From UKL13-2 sp040379385 (GTDB lineage Bacteria; Pseudomonadota; Gammaproteobacteria; Burkholderiales; Usitatibacteraceae), in contig JBEILF010000006.1 of NCBI GenBank assembly GCA_040379385.1, positions 1 through 39,887 of the forward strand: a stretch of DNA of 39,887 nt, in the 5' to 3' direction. Made by a program: the position numbers and the translations under genes. Positions 31,939 to 39,887 of this stretch are shown here, piece by piece. Below the pieces are notes generated by a model. The model saw only the letters and a program-made list of their open reading frames with translations, was not told where the DNA came from and did not search any database. Within the stretch, counting starts at the first letter, position 1, and each line of letters begins with the position of its first letter.

Positions 31939-33015
31939 CTATTTGAAATCATAGCGATCCGCTGCACCCAGCAGCGCCTGCAGGGAAGACTGTTCGTCGC
32001 GCTTCGCCGCAATCAATTTCTTCGCCTGTGAGTCACCTTTGAGATACGCATTCCAGAATAGCAGGCTTGCAGCCTTTACGATTCCTCGAATCTCTTCATC
32101 ACGCGGCGTGATCTTCCTGCGGGCAAACGTCTGGCCGCCAAACACCATATGGTCCCCCCCATCCAGCACCAGTAAGTACTTATCCCCCGGGGGCATATGA
32201 CTATAGGGCAAGGCACGATCTTCAATTGTCGTGCCATCGTTGAGTACAGCACCGTCTTTGGTCCCGCTAATGGAGAAGAATGGCATACGGATATCGCTGA
32301 ACTGTTTATCCAATTTGGCTTTATTGCGTGCGTTCGGGCTAAAGGCGATCGCCGCAGTAACACGTTTATCAAAACCGGATTGTCCTCCCACCGCAGGATT
32401 GATCTGACCGGCAATTGATAACGTCGTTTGCGCACCAAACGAATGGCCGGACATGCCAATTTTATTGCTATCGACATTCTTTAACACGACCTCCGTGCCA
32501 ACACTGCTACGACGTACGATTTCGTCGATTACAAAATGCACATCCCCCACCCGAAGTCCCAGGTTGGTCATGGTCATGGCGCTTTTGAGCCTCGATTCCA
32601 CCTGCCCAGCAGGTTTATCTTTCCAGACGGATTCATCACTACCCGGGTGCTGGATGTGAACGACGACGTAGCCGTGGCTTGCCCAGTGTTCGCCCCACAG
32701 CTTGCCCGCCGCCCTGCCGCCACCCAACCCGTGTGAAAACACGATCACCGGAAACGCTGTGGTCTTTTCAGCTTGCGCCGCAGCAGGGCGCAATATACGA
32801 ATTGGCAGCTTGCGCTTTCGCATTTGATCTTCCCAGGTCTCGTCAACTGTCTCAACTTGATAGGGCCCTGTATTTTCGTCGGAAAAACTTACCGCCGGAG
32901 CCGGTATTATGATGGCCGCGCGACCCTCACGTGAAATGAAGAACGCGAGTAGACAAGATGCTGCGACCACCAGCATATAACGCCAGAGTATTGGCATGAC
33001 TTTACGTATGGTCAT
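31939..33015 (-). CDS. Exported alpha/beta hydrolase (dienelactone hydrolase / PAF-acetylhydrolase-like)
   Basis: This encodes 358 residues with an N-terminal signal or anchor (about 12-33). The hydrolase fold is clear: FPVIVFSHGLGGG (oxyanion region), GMSGHSFGAQ with nucleophile Ser192, ISGTKDGAVL with Asp254, and LDGGDHMVF with His289, a complete Ser-Asp-His triad. Family members with this layout include platelet-activating-factor acetylhydrolase-like and predicted dienelactone hydrolases. The natural substrate, probably a lipid or ester in the periplasm, is unknown. It lies upstream of and in line with DUF1800/DUF1501. Confidence 0.88.
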   Translation of the reverse strand: MTIRKVMPILWRYMLVVAASCLLAFFISREGRAAIIIPAPAVSFSDENTGPYQVETVDETWEDQMRKRKLPIRILRPAAAQAEKTTAFPVIVFSHGLGGGRAAGKLWGEHWASHGYVVVHIQHPGSDESVWKDKPAGQVESRLKSAMTMTNLGLRVGDVHFVIDEIVRRSSVGTEVVLKNVDSNKIGMSGHSFGAQTTLSIAGQINPAVGGQSGFDKRVTAAIAFSPNARNKAKLDKQFSDIRMPFFSISGTKDGAVLNDGTTIEDRALPYSHMPPGDKYLLVLDGGDHMVFGGQTFARRKITPRDEEIRGIVKAASLLFWNAYLKGDSQAKKLIAAKRDEQSSLQALLGAADRYDFK

Positions 33016-33069
33016 TGGAAAGCTCTAACATTGGTTCAACAAACAACGTTTAGTAGATATTGGCGAGAA

Positions 33070-33516
33070 CTAGTGACGCTCCGCCATTTTCTTCCGCGCC
33101 GCCGCCAGCTCGTCCTTGGATACGAAGCCGTCCTTGTTGGCGTCCACTGTGGTGAAGTGTTTTGCCAGCCGCGGTGCCTTGGCGTCCGCTTCAGCTTTGC
33201 TGACGCGGCCATCGTTATCGGCATCCAGTCGCTTGAACATGACCGCAACCGCTTTGGCGCGCGCAACTTTCATTTCGTCGGTCGTGATAAAACCATCTTT
33301 GTTGGTATCAATTGTGTCAAATCGTTTAGCGAGGCGTGGAACGGTCGCCGCTTCGGTACGCGAAATCTTGCCGTCACCGTCTTTATCCAGCACCTTCAAC
33401 TTCTGAGATTGGCCGACCGGGTAGTCCAGCGCTGCTGCGTTTGATACAGACGGCATGGCCACAGCTACGCTTAACAGCGTTGCGGCTACGAAAAAATGCA
33501 ATTCTTGTTTGTTCAT
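33070..33516 (-). CDS. Secreted protein with four EF-hands
   Basis: This is 148 residues with a signal peptide (cut near SNA-AAL). Four canonical 12-residue EF-hand loops follow at 44-55 (DKDGDGKISRTE), 70-81 (DTNKDGFITTDE), 98-109 (DADNDGRVSKAE) and 125-136 (DANKDGFVSKDE). All keep Asp at positions 1 and 5, Gly at 6 and Glu at 12, so each should bind calcium. The arrangement is calmodulin-like and lies outside the cytoplasm. An AAGGA ribosome site precedes the ATG. Target and role are unknown. It is divergent from ompR across a regulatory-looking gap. Confidence 0.92.
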   Translation of the reverse strand: MNKQELHFFVAATLLSVAVAMPSVSNAAALDYPVGQSQKLKVLDKDGDGKISRTEAATVPRLAKRFDTIDTNKDGFITTDEMKVARAKAVAVMFKRLDADNDGRVSKAEADAKAPRLAKHFTTVDANKDGFVSKDELAAARKKMAERH

Positions 33517-33619
33517 GTTGATTCCTTCTAGGTCATTCGGGAGAGGTCTTATCCACCATATTGCGGCATGACTTGCACCTTACGCCGAACAACGCCAAAT
33601 GTCGTTTCAGGCTGACGAG

Positions 33620-33682
33620 AATGCGTAACGCGCTGTAACTGAGTCCACCGGCATGTGATGGGGCTTACAATTGATTACAAAT
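33620..33682. promoter_or_regulatory. Candidate OmpR-type binding region: four half-sites in 10-bp register
   Basis: GTAAC occurs at 33625-33629 and 33635-33639, and TTACAA at 33665-33670 and 33675-33680. Each pair is spaced exactly 10 bp, and the pairs are 40 bp apart, so all lie on one DNA face. The second pair is in inverted orientation (TTGTAA). OmpR-family regulators bind tandem half-sites with a 10-bp period. The site lies about 53-108 bases before the ompR ATG and could serve ompR autoregulation or the divergent EF-hand gene. Confidence 0.45.
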
Positions 33683-33720
33683 CACCCCTAGCAGCAGATG
33701 CATCGGCGATATCTCCACCC

Positions 33721-33726
33721 TATGAT
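33721..33726 (+). promoter_or_regulatory. -10-like box of the ompR promoter, ATG at predicted +1
   Basis: TATGAT (five of six consensus bases), then ACAAAC, then the ompR ATG at 33733. This is the same six-base spacing as at leuC and tsaB. No Shine-Dalgarno sequence precedes the ATG. Confidence 0.45.
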
Positions 33727-33732
33727 ACAAAC

Positions 33733-34491
33733 ATGAATACGACTACCAACCCCATCTCTTCTACCGCCCCGCGTCATCGCATTCTGGTTGTTGACGATGA
33801 TCTCAGGCTGCGGGACTTGTTGAAGCGATACTTGACCGAACAAGGATTCGCCGCAGATACCGTCCCGGATGGCCGGGCGCTCGACCGTGCGTTGACGCGT
33901 AACCGTTACGACCTAGTGGTATTGGACGTCATGCTGCCAGGCGAAGACGGCTTTGCCATCTGTAGAAGAATCCGCGCAGGCGCGGTACCAGACGCGGCGG
34001 AGGCCAATATCCCGATCATCATGCTGACAGCGAAGGGGGACGACATCGAGCGGATACTCGGATTGGAGATGGGAGCAGATGACTACCTCGCCAAGCCGTT
34101 TAACCCGCGCGAATTGGTCGCGCGCATCAACGCAGTGCTGCGCCGCCAAGCACCCCTGCCAACTCCGGGCGCGCCTTCCTCCAGCGACGAGTTGGTCACT
34201 TTCGGCCCGTTCGTATTAAATCTTGGCACACGCGAGTTGCGTCGCGCTGGCGTCGCGCTGCCGATGACGACCGGCGAATTCGGGCTGCTTAAAGTCATGG
34301 TACAACACCCTAAGGCACCCCTGTCTCGCGACAAACTGACTGAACTCGCGCGAGGGCGGGAGCACGATACGTTTGACCGTGCAATCGACGTACAAGTCTC
34401 ACGCCTGCGCAAACTACTCGGCGAAGACCCGGCGAATCCGCGCTACATTCAAACCGTGTGGGGCCGGGGCTATGTGTTCGTACCGGATTGA
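33733..34491 (+). CDS. ompR: OmpR-type response regulator
   Basis: From the ATG at 33733 it has 252 residues. The receiver domain (about 16-135) shows acidic residues in LVVDDD, phospho-acceptor Asp65 in VVLDVMLPGEDG, Thr in IIMLTAKGDD and Lys in DYLAKPFNP. The winged-helix DNA-binding domain (about 160-250) ends IQTVWGRGYVFVPD. The frame is open to 33655, but the extra residues lie before the receiver domain and are unlike the family. envZ follows 42 bases later. Together they should sense envelope or osmotic conditions and control outer-membrane genes. Confidence 0.95.
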   Translation: MNTTTNPISSTAPRHRILVVDDDLRLRDLLKRYLTEQGFAADTVPDGRALDRALTRNRYDLVVLDVMLPGEDGFAICRRIRAGAVPDAAEANIPIIMLTAKGDDIERILGLEMGADDYLAKPFNPRELVARINAVLRRQAPLPTPGAPSSSDELVTFGPFVLNLGTRELRRAGVALPMTTGEFGLLKVMVQHPKAPLSRDKLTELARGREHDTFDRAIDVQVSRLRKLLGEDPANPRYIQTVWGRGYVFVPD

Positions 34492-34533
34492 CCCGGCATT
34501 CGGTTCGGCTGTCGCACAAAATTTAACCTGCAC

Positions 34534-35883
34534 ATGCGTCTGATTCCTCAGTCCCTTCTGGCCAGAGCAGCCCTCGTACTGTTGTTCGCGTTGATGGCAA
34601 GCCAACTTGTGTCCATTGCGCTGTTTCGCTACTACAGCCGGGAGCCACGCGTCCAACTCGCCGCCATCGGCTTTGTTGGTCAATTGAAAACCATACGCGC
34701 CGCGTTGGAAATCATTCCGCCAGAACAGCAGCGTGAATTCCTACAACGCTTGCGGGAGGAACGCGGGATGCCGGTGTTTCGGCTACGGGACGAGGAGCCG
34801 ATGGAAATCGCGCCGGACATACCGGCATTACGAGTTGCCCGAGAAAGACTACGCGAAGAGTTTGGCGGCGAGTCTGAGATTTTTGTCCGCTCGCGACCGC
34901 ATAAGCCGGACGCCCCGCCCCTATTGATCACGCGCCTGCCCGTTCGGGATAGTGTGTTCTATGTCGTGTTTCCACGTGGCCGCGTGGTGGAACCGGACTT
35001 CACTTGGGCGTGGGTTGGCTGGGGCCTATTTGGCGGCGTGATCGCGCTCGCCAGTGCGGTATTCTTGATGTGGCGAGTAAACCAACCTCTAAGGGCATTG
35101 GCAGGTGCCGCGCAAGAACTTGGCCGTGGTCATTCACCACCACCAGTGACGGAAGCGGGGCCAACTGAAGTGCGCGCCGTGGCGGTGGCGTTCAATCAAA
35201 TGCGCCGCGATCTTGAACGTGTTGATCGGGAACGTGCGACGTTTCTTGCCGGCGTCTCACACGATCTCAGAACGCCGCTTTCGCGCCTGCGTCTCGGCGT
35301 GGAAATGCTGCCGGCAGACCCCGCCACTCGCAGCGATATCGAGCGAGATATCGCCGATATCAGCGGCGTGGTCGATCAGTTCATGGACTTCGCGCGGGAT
35401 GAAGGCACCGAAGCGCCTGAGCCTACCAACCTCAATCAATATGTAGAAGCGATTGCCGAACGGGCACGACGTGCTGGTGCCGATATCACCTTGGAGCTGG
35501 GAGCGTCTTTTGTTGCGCCGATAAGGCAGCAGGCATTTAAGCGCTTGTTAAATAACCTCATCGACAATGCGGTAAAGCACGCAAAAACAGCGATCACCAT
35601 TCGCTTACAGCCAATTGCATACAGCGCACCCGGCACGTGCGGCGTGTTTTCCATCAGTGTGCTTGATCGTGGGCCGGGAATCGCGCTCGACCAAGTTGAC
35701 CGGCTCAAACAGCCATTTACCCGTTTGGATTCGTCGCGCACCGGGGCCTCCGGTGCAGGACTGGGTTTGGCCATCATTGAGCGTATCGCGAAGATACATA
35801 ATGCCACCTTCGAGTTATTGCCGCGCGAAGGTGGCGGAACGGAAGCCCGCGTCACATTTCGTGAATCGCCAGTAATTCACTAA
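34534..35883 (+). CDS. envZ: EnvZ-type sensor histidine kinase
   Basis: This is 449 residues. Two membrane helices (about 8-30 and 158-180) flank a periplasmic sensor region. A HAMP linker (about 180-233) is followed by the phospho-acceptor His243 in GVSHDLRTPLSRLRL. The ATPase domain has NLIDNAVKHAK (N box), DRGPGIA (G1) and GAGLGLAI (G2). It should phosphorylate and dephosphorylate the adjacent OmpR. The C-terminus overlaps the convergent TRAP gene by four bases. Confidence 0.95.
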   Translation: MRLIPQSLLARAALVLLFALMASQLVSIALFRYYSREPRVQLAAIGFVGQLKTIRAALEIIPPEQQREFLQRLREERGMPVFRLRDEEPMEIAPDIPALRVARERLREEFGGESEIFVRSRPHKPDAPPLLITRLPVRDSVFYVVFPRGRVVEPDFTWAWVGWGLFGGVIALASAVFLMWRVNQPLRALAGAAQELGRGHSPPPVTEAGPTEVRAVAVAFNQMRRDLERVDRERATFLAGVSHDLRTPLSRLRLGVEMLPADPATRSDIERDIADISGVVDQFMDFARDEGTEAPEPTNLNQYVEAIAERARRAGADITLELGASFVAPIRQQAFKRLLNNLIDNAVKHAKTAITIRLQPIAYSAPGTCGVFSISVLDRGPGIALDQVDRLKQPFTRLDSSRTGASGAGLGLAIIERIAKIHNATFELLPREGGGTEARVTFRESPVIH

Positions 35884-37031
35884 GGTTTTGAGGCCTGGCC
35901 CGGCTTGGAAGGTTGATTGCGACTGGTCACAGACGTGGCAGAGGCCATAAATCGATCAAAGTTCTGTTCGGCGACGCGGGCCCACACAATCTGCTCGTCG
36001 CGGTACGGTTTCCAAGAATCATAGATCTTTTTGAAACCAGGATTCTTGGCAGACTCTGCCGCACACACTTCAGCGGTCGCTTGCCAGCAAGCCTCCATGA
36101 TTTCCCGACTGAAGGGTCTGAGCTGGACGTTGTGGTTTACGACCAGCCGTCGCATGGCGGCTGGGTTCAATGCATCGTACTTGGCAAGCATCAACAGATT
36201 CGCCTCGGCACATGCACCTTCAAGCATCGACCGATACTCAAGCGGCAGCGCATTCCAAGCCTGCTGATTCACAAATAGGTCTAACTGCGGGCCACCATCC
36301 CACCACCCCGGGTAGTAGTAGTTTTTGGCGATTTTGAAGAACCCCAATTTCTCATCATCGTAGGGCCCCACCCATTCGGCCGCGTCGATGGCCCCCTTTT
36401 CGAGCGCGGGATAGATATCACTCGCTGCAATTTGCATGGGTACAGCGCCAAGTCGTGCCAATACTTGTCCGGCGAAACCGCCAATTCGAAACTTGAGTCC
36501 TTTCAAATCCGCGACGCTACGAATCTCTTTTCGAAACCAGCCGCCCATTTGCGCGCCGGTGCTGCCAGCGGGGAAACTGATGATGTTGTATTTGGCATAA
36601 AAATCGCGCATCAAGGCGAGGCCACCACCAAAGTACGTCCAAGCGTTTTGCTGCCGTGCATTTAGCCCAAAAGGAATTGCGCAACCAAAGGCAAAGGTCG
36701 GGTCTTTGCCAAAGTAGAAGTACGGTGCCGTTTGCGCACATTCAACGGTATTGTTTTGCACCGCATCCAACGCTTGCAACGCGGGAACAATCTCACCGGC
36801 GGCAAACACCTGTATCTGAAACTTCCCGCCCGAAGCAGAGCCGACGCGTTTGGCGATGCCTTCTGCACCGCCGTAAATAGTGTCAACGCTCTTCGGAAAA
36901 CTCGACGTCATTCGCCACTTAACGACCGGCAACGGATTCGTCGATGCTGTCTGTGCATTAGCGGCGAGCGGTGCCGCAGCAAGTCCGACCAGTCCGCCGC
37001 CAGCTCCGGTAAGAAATCGACGACGACTCAT
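35880..37031 (-). CDS. TRAP transporter solute-binding protein (TakP/DctP family)
   Basis: This encodes 383 residues. MSRRRFLTGAGGGLVGLAAAP is a twin-arginine-type signal. VVKWRMTSSFPKSVDTIYGGAEGIAKRV and the region EWVGPYDDEKLGFFKIAKNYYYPGWWDGGPQLDLFVN are typical of the alpha-keto-acid-binding TakP branch of DctP proteins. It should bind a carboxylate in the periplasm for a DctQM permease. No permease genes are next to it: upstream is pmbA, three bases away, and downstream is the convergent envZ. The ligand is inferred from the family only. Confidence 0.9.
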   Translation of the reverse strand: MSRRRFLTGAGGGLVGLAAAPLAANAQTASTNPLPVVKWRMTSSFPKSVDTIYGGAEGIAKRVGSASGGKFQIQVFAAGEIVPALQALDAVQNNTVECAQTAPYFYFGKDPTFAFGCAIPFGLNARQQNAWTYFGGGLALMRDFYAKYNIISFPAGSTGAQMGGWFRKEIRSVADLKGLKFRIGGFAGQVLARLGAVPMQIAASDIYPALEKGAIDAAEWVGPYDDEKLGFFKIAKNYYYPGWWDGGPQLDLFVNQQAWNALPLEYRSMLEGACAEANLLMLAKYDALNPAAMRRLVVNHNVQLRPFSREIMEACWQATAEVCAAESAKNPGFKKIYDSWKPYRDEQIVWARVAEQNFDRFMASATSVTSRNQPSKPGQASKP

Positions 37032-37034
37032 GGG

Positions 37035-38357
37035 TTATTCTCCGGCGATGGCCATATGATCGAGCAAGATTGAGCCGACCCGCTTGGAACCATAGGGTAG
37101 TGCATCGTTTGCCACTGCGAGAATGCCTTTGAACATATGCCGAAGGTTTCCAGCGATCGTGATTTCTTCGACCGGGTAGGCAATCTCACCGCCTTCGATC
37201 CAGAATCCTGCGGCCCCTAACGAATAATCGCCGGTGACATTATTGGCACCGTGCCCCATGGTCTCGGTAACGTACAGTCCGCGCCCCATCTTGCGGAACA
37301 AGTCTTGCAGCGACATGCCATCGTCGGTCACGATCAAATTGTGGTTACCCCCGGCGTTGCCCGTTGTTTTGAGCCCTAACTTACGCGCAGAGTAAGTCGA
37401 TAAAAAATAGCCCTGCAACACACCAGCCTTAACGACATCACGCTTAGCCGTTGCAACCCCCTCCGCATCGAACGGGCCACTCGCGAGCCCTTTCAACATA
37501 AAGGGGTCTTCAATGATGGAAATTCGGTCTGAAAAGACTTGTGTGCCGATACTGTCGAGCAGAAAACTCGACTTGCGGTAGAGCGCCGAGCCACTCACTG
37601 CTCCGACAAAAGCGCCGATCAGACTTGGTGATACCGTGGCGTCGAACACCACCGGCGCTTCCCCGGTCGCCGTACGCTTGCTGTTAAGCCTCGCTACTGC
37701 ACGCTGCCCGGCGCGCATACCAATTGTTTTGGCCGATTCAAGATCCGTTTTGGCCCGCGCCACGCTGTACCAGTGGTCTCGCTGCATACCCGTATCGGTC
37801 GTGGCGATGACGGTCACACTCGCGCTATGACGCGTGGTGGCGTAGCCGCCCATAAAGCCGAGCGAATTCGCGTAAATGAAATCTGATTCGTAGGTTGATA
37901 ATGTCGCGCCTTCGCTATTATCAACGCGCTTATCCACTGCAAAGGCTGCCGCTTCCATCTCGCGACAAATCACCACTGCCTGATCAATTGACGGCTGCCA
38001 GGGATGATAAAGATCGAGCCCCGGAAATGGTGCTTGTGCCAGCATTTGCAATTCCGGCAAGCCTGCAAACTCGTCTGCAGCCGTGTATTTGGCAATTGCC
38101 AACGCGGCGTCTACCGTATGTTCGATTGCCTGCCGCGACAAGTCGGTGGTGGACGCATTACCTCGCTGCTGGCCGAGATACACGGAAATGCCGAGGCCTT
38201 TATCTCGGTTATGCTCGATTGTCTCAACTGCATCTAACCGAACCGTGATGTTCTGCCCCACCGAGGTCGAGACCTCGACATCCGCTGCAGTCGCGCCGCG
38301 TGATTTTGCGTAATCGATGGCCAAGGTTGCTGCGTCCTGCAATCCGCTATTTTTCAT
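37035..38357 (-). CDS. pmbA: Metalloprotease PmbA (TldE)
   Basis: The product is 440 residues of the TldD/PmbA family. VGQNITVRLDAVETIEHNRDKGLGISVYLG lies near the start, the central DATVSPSLIGAFVGAVSGSALYRKSSFL segment follows, and the C-terminus ends in the GNLRHMFKGILAVANDALPYGSKRVGSILLDHMAIAGE region. PmbA (TldE) pairs with TldD to form a protease that matures or degrades small peptides such as microcin B17 and CcdA. The partner tldD is not in this window. It is divergent from yjgA, a common linkage in betaproteobacteria, and is probably co-transcribed with the TRAP gene. Confidence 0.95.
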   Translation of the reverse strand: MKNSGLQDAATLAIDYAKSRGATAADVEVSTSVGQNITVRLDAVETIEHNRDKGLGISVYLGQQRGNASTTDLSRQAIEHTVDAALAIAKYTAADEFAGLPELQMLAQAPFPGLDLYHPWQPSIDQAVVICREMEAAAFAVDKRVDNSEGATLSTYESDFIYANSLGFMGGYATTRHSASVTVIATTDTGMQRDHWYSVARAKTDLESAKTIGMRAGQRAVARLNSKRTATGEAPVVFDATVSPSLIGAFVGAVSGSALYRKSSFLLDSIGTQVFSDRISIIEDPFMLKGLASGPFDAEGVATAKRDVVKAGVLQGYFLSTYSARKLGLKTTGNAGGNHNLIVTDDGMSLQDLFRKMGRGLYVTETMGHGANNVTGDYSLGAAGFWIEGGEIAYPVEEITIAGNLRHMFKGILAVANDALPYGSKRVGSILLDHMAIAGE

Positions 38358-38428
38358 ATCTTAATCATTTGCTTTGGTGCGGCTGGGTGAGATCACTTGC
38401 AGGTGGACTGGCGGGTGGCACGTGCGAT

Positions 38429-38439
38429 TTGATCATCAA
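38429..38439. promoter_or_regulatory. Palindrome TTGATCATCAA in the pmbA-yjgA gap
   Basis: An 11-bp perfect odd palindrome lies in the 232-base gap between divergent pmbA and yjgA (38358-38589). It could be an operator. Nothing else in the gap is recognised. Confidence 0.2.
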
Positions 38440-38589
38440 TTTCGATAGTATGACGCGCCGAAGGCGACGCAACCAAATGGCCAAAATTCCCGCTAAGCGT
38501 CATGTGTCAGGTATGATTCGCGATTGGATGAATGCAAGGTCACCGTAGGGCGATGCTGCGCCATAACGGCCATAGTTTGGACAATTAGC

Positions 38590-39120
38590 GTGGAAAACCA
38601 AGTCGAAAAAAATTCTATCAGCAAAAGCGAGATGAAGCGCCGCAGCCTTGCGTTGCAGTTGGTCGGCGAAGAACTGGCTTCACTTTCGCCTGAGACGTTG
38701 CGCAAGTTTGAGCTTCCAGAAAATCTGCTCGAAGCAATTCTGGAAGCCAAGCGCATCAATCCAAACAAGCACGGCGGTATGAGCCGCCAGATGCAATACA
38801 TTGGCAGGTTGATGCGGCAAGTCGACGCGGCTCCGATCATCGAAAAACTCGATGCCATGAAGGCACCTTCGCAAAAAGATACGGCGCTCCATCATCTTGC
38901 AGAACAGTGGCGCACCCGGCTGCTGGCTGACCCAACGGCAGTAGGCGCATTTACGAACGACATCATGCCGGACGCAGAGTCGGCTGATATTGATGCACTG
39001 TCGGCCCTTGTTGCCAACGCCAGTCAGGAATATCTGAAACGCAAGCCACCTAAATTTTTTCGACAGCTATACAAGTTTTTGTTGAAGCGCATCACTGATA
39101 AAGCGGCGGCACCGATATGA
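38590..39120 (+). CDS. yjgA: Ribosome-associated protein YjgA (DarP, DUF615)
   Basis: From the GTG at 38590 it has 176 residues; the frame is open to 38524 but the extra part is unlike the family. SKSEMKRRSLALQLVGEELASLSPETLRKFELPENLLEAILEAKRI and GGMSRQMQYIGRLMRQVD are diagnostic of DUF615. The protein associates with the large ribosomal subunit late in assembly. No ribosome site precedes the GTG. Its stop overlaps the mogA start (ATGA), so the two are coupled. It is divergent from pmbA, as in many relatives. Confidence 0.93.
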   Translation: MENQVEKNSISKSEMKRRSLALQLVGEELASLSPETLRKFELPENLLEAILEAKRINPNKHGGMSRQMQYIGRLMRQVDAAPIIEKLDAMKAPSQKDTALHHLAEQWRTRLLADPTAVGAFTNDIMPDAESADIDALSALVANASQEYLKRKPPKFFRQLYKFLLKRITDKAAAPI

Positions 39121-39716
39121 GCGGCGCTGGTATTGAATCGGTAAAAGTCGGCCTGCTTTCCGTCAGCGACCGCGCATCAACGGGCGTCTACCAAGACCAA
39201 GGCCTGCCGGCGCTAGAAGAATGGCTGCGCGCTGCATTAAAGAATCCCATCACCGTGGTTGCCAAGGTGATTCCTGATGAACGCGCGTTGATTGAGTCCA
39301 CACTAATCGAATTTGTTGATGTTGAGCACTGCGCGCTGGTGCTGACCACCGGCGGCACCGGGCCGGCACCTCGTGACACAACGCCCGACGCCACACTTGC
39401 GGTTGCCGAGCGCGTGATGGAAGGGTTTGGTGAACGGATGCGCCAAATCTCACTTCGCTTCGTCCCGACGGCGATACTGTCGCGCCAGACTGCGGTGATT
39501 CGAAAATCAAGTTTAATTGTGAATCTCCCCGGCCAACCGAAGTCGATTCGCGAAACCTTGGAGGGCTTCCGCGACGCCAACGGTGTGGCCATCGAGGTCG
39601 GCGTATTCGCAGCGATACCGTATTGTATTGATCTGATCGGCGGCCCCTACATCGAAACCAACGACGACATAATCAAGGCATTTCGGCCAAAGTCGGCGAT
39701 TCGTTCTCCGCAGTAA
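39117..39716 (+). CDS. mogA: Molybdopterin adenylyltransferase
   Basis: This is 199 residues of the MoaB/MogA fold. VGLLSVSDRASTGVYQDQG opens the domain, LVLTTGGTGPAPRDTTPDATL is the molybdopterin-binding motif, and VNLPGQPKSIRETLEGF follows. The length and the C-terminal CIDLIGGPYIETND segment favour MogA over MoaB. It activates molybdopterin with ATP before molybdenum insertion. It overlaps the yjgA stop by four bases. A product could serve the molybdopterin oxidoreductase at 21786-23894. Confidence 0.95.
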   Translation: MSGAGIESVKVGLLSVSDRASTGVYQDQGLPALEEWLRAALKNPITVVAKVIPDERALIESTLIEFVDVEHCALVLTTGGTGPAPRDTTPDATLAVAERVMEGFGERMRQISLRFVPTAILSRQTAVIRKSSLIVNLPGQPKSIRETLEGFRDANGVAIEVGVFAAIPYCIDLIGGPYIETNDDIIKAFRPKSAIRSPQ

Positions 39717-39747
39717 CACTCAACCCCGCTCCGTATTCGAATGACTT

Positions 39748-39887
39748 ATGACAGAACTAATTCAGCACCTTGAACTCAGCACCGGCGTCGAACCCAAGGG
39801 TAGTATCGTCTGGATGCACGGGCTTGGTGCCGACTGTTGGGATTTTGTGCCGATCGTCAAACAGCTGGCACTGCCGGAGGACCTGCC
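39748..39887 (+). CDS. Carboxylesterase / phospholipase family, N-terminal fragment
   Basis: The last 140 bases encode about 46 residues from MTELIQHLELSTGVEPKG. The segment SIVWMHGLGADCWDFVPIVKQL is typical of the carboxylesterase/lysophospholipase (EstB-like) alpha/beta hydrolases, where HGLGADG forms the oxyanion region. The catalytic Ser, Asp and His lie beyond the window. It starts 31 bases after mogA and probably belongs to the same transcript. Confidence 0.85.
   Translation, partial: MTELIQHLELSTGVEPKGSIVWMHGLGADCWDFVPIVKQLALPEDL

Noticed and set aside
33655..33732. Upstream extension of ompR
   Set aside because: The extra 26 codons precede the receiver domain, are unlike OmpR proteins and would cover the candidate half-sites and -10 box.

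Overview
The window reads as a stretch of core chromosome from a betaproteobacterium, probably Burkholderiales-like. The reasons are the gene order leuC-ecn-leuD-leuB-asd-fimV-truA-trpF-trpB-trpA-accD-folC-dedD-cvpA-purF, a leuC/leuD pair split by an entericidin-like gene, a two-domain MaeB malic enzyme and an OmpR/EnvZ pair. I cannot name a genus. I see no rRNA, tRNA, CRISPR array, phage or insertion sequence. No gap between genes exceeds about 235 bases, so there is no long empty stretch.

Layout. Positions 1-16663 are one long minus-strand block. It is read aroC, a K+-channel-like protein, the leucine genes (leuC, ecn, leuD, leuB), asd and fimV. A good terminator follows fimV, and then come truA, trpF, trpB, trpA, accD, folC, dedD, cvpA and the start of purF. 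Many of these genes overlap or nearly touch. Positions 16664-18521 hold a decayed MFS-transporter/acyltransferase fusion and a divergent promoter region. Positions 18522-24375 are on the plus strand: maeB, an LD-carboxypeptidase, a molybdopterin oxidoreductase and a psiF-like periplasmic repeat protein. Positions 24526-33516 are again minus strand, in several units: lemA with two TPM-domain proteins; tsaB-rimI-uracil-DNA glycosylase; the exported DUF1800/DUF1501 pair; an exported alpha/beta hydrolase; and a secreted four-EF-hand protein. ompR-envZ follow on the plus strand (33733-35883). They converge on a TRAP solute-binding gene and pmbA (minus). The window ends with yjgA, mogA and a carboxylesterase start (plus).

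How the genes work together. The first half is biosynthesis: branched-chain, aspartate-family, aromatic and tryptophan amino acids, fatty acid (accD), folate (folC) and purine (purF), plus tRNA pseudouridylation and cell-pole/envelope proteins. The second half is envelope maintenance, signalling, tRNA modification and DNA repair.

The main non-gene signals are four. (1) A -10-like hexamer lies exactly six bases before an ATG at leuC, tsaB and ompR, which suggests leaderless mRNAs; a near copy lies in the fimV leader. (2) A degenerate ~60-bp hairpin repeat occurs four times, always 3' of minus-strand genes. (3) Four half-sites in 10-bp register lie upstream of ompR. (4) A perfect 12-bp inverted repeat lies between lemA and the ygcG-like gene. 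I see no complete new defence or mobile system.
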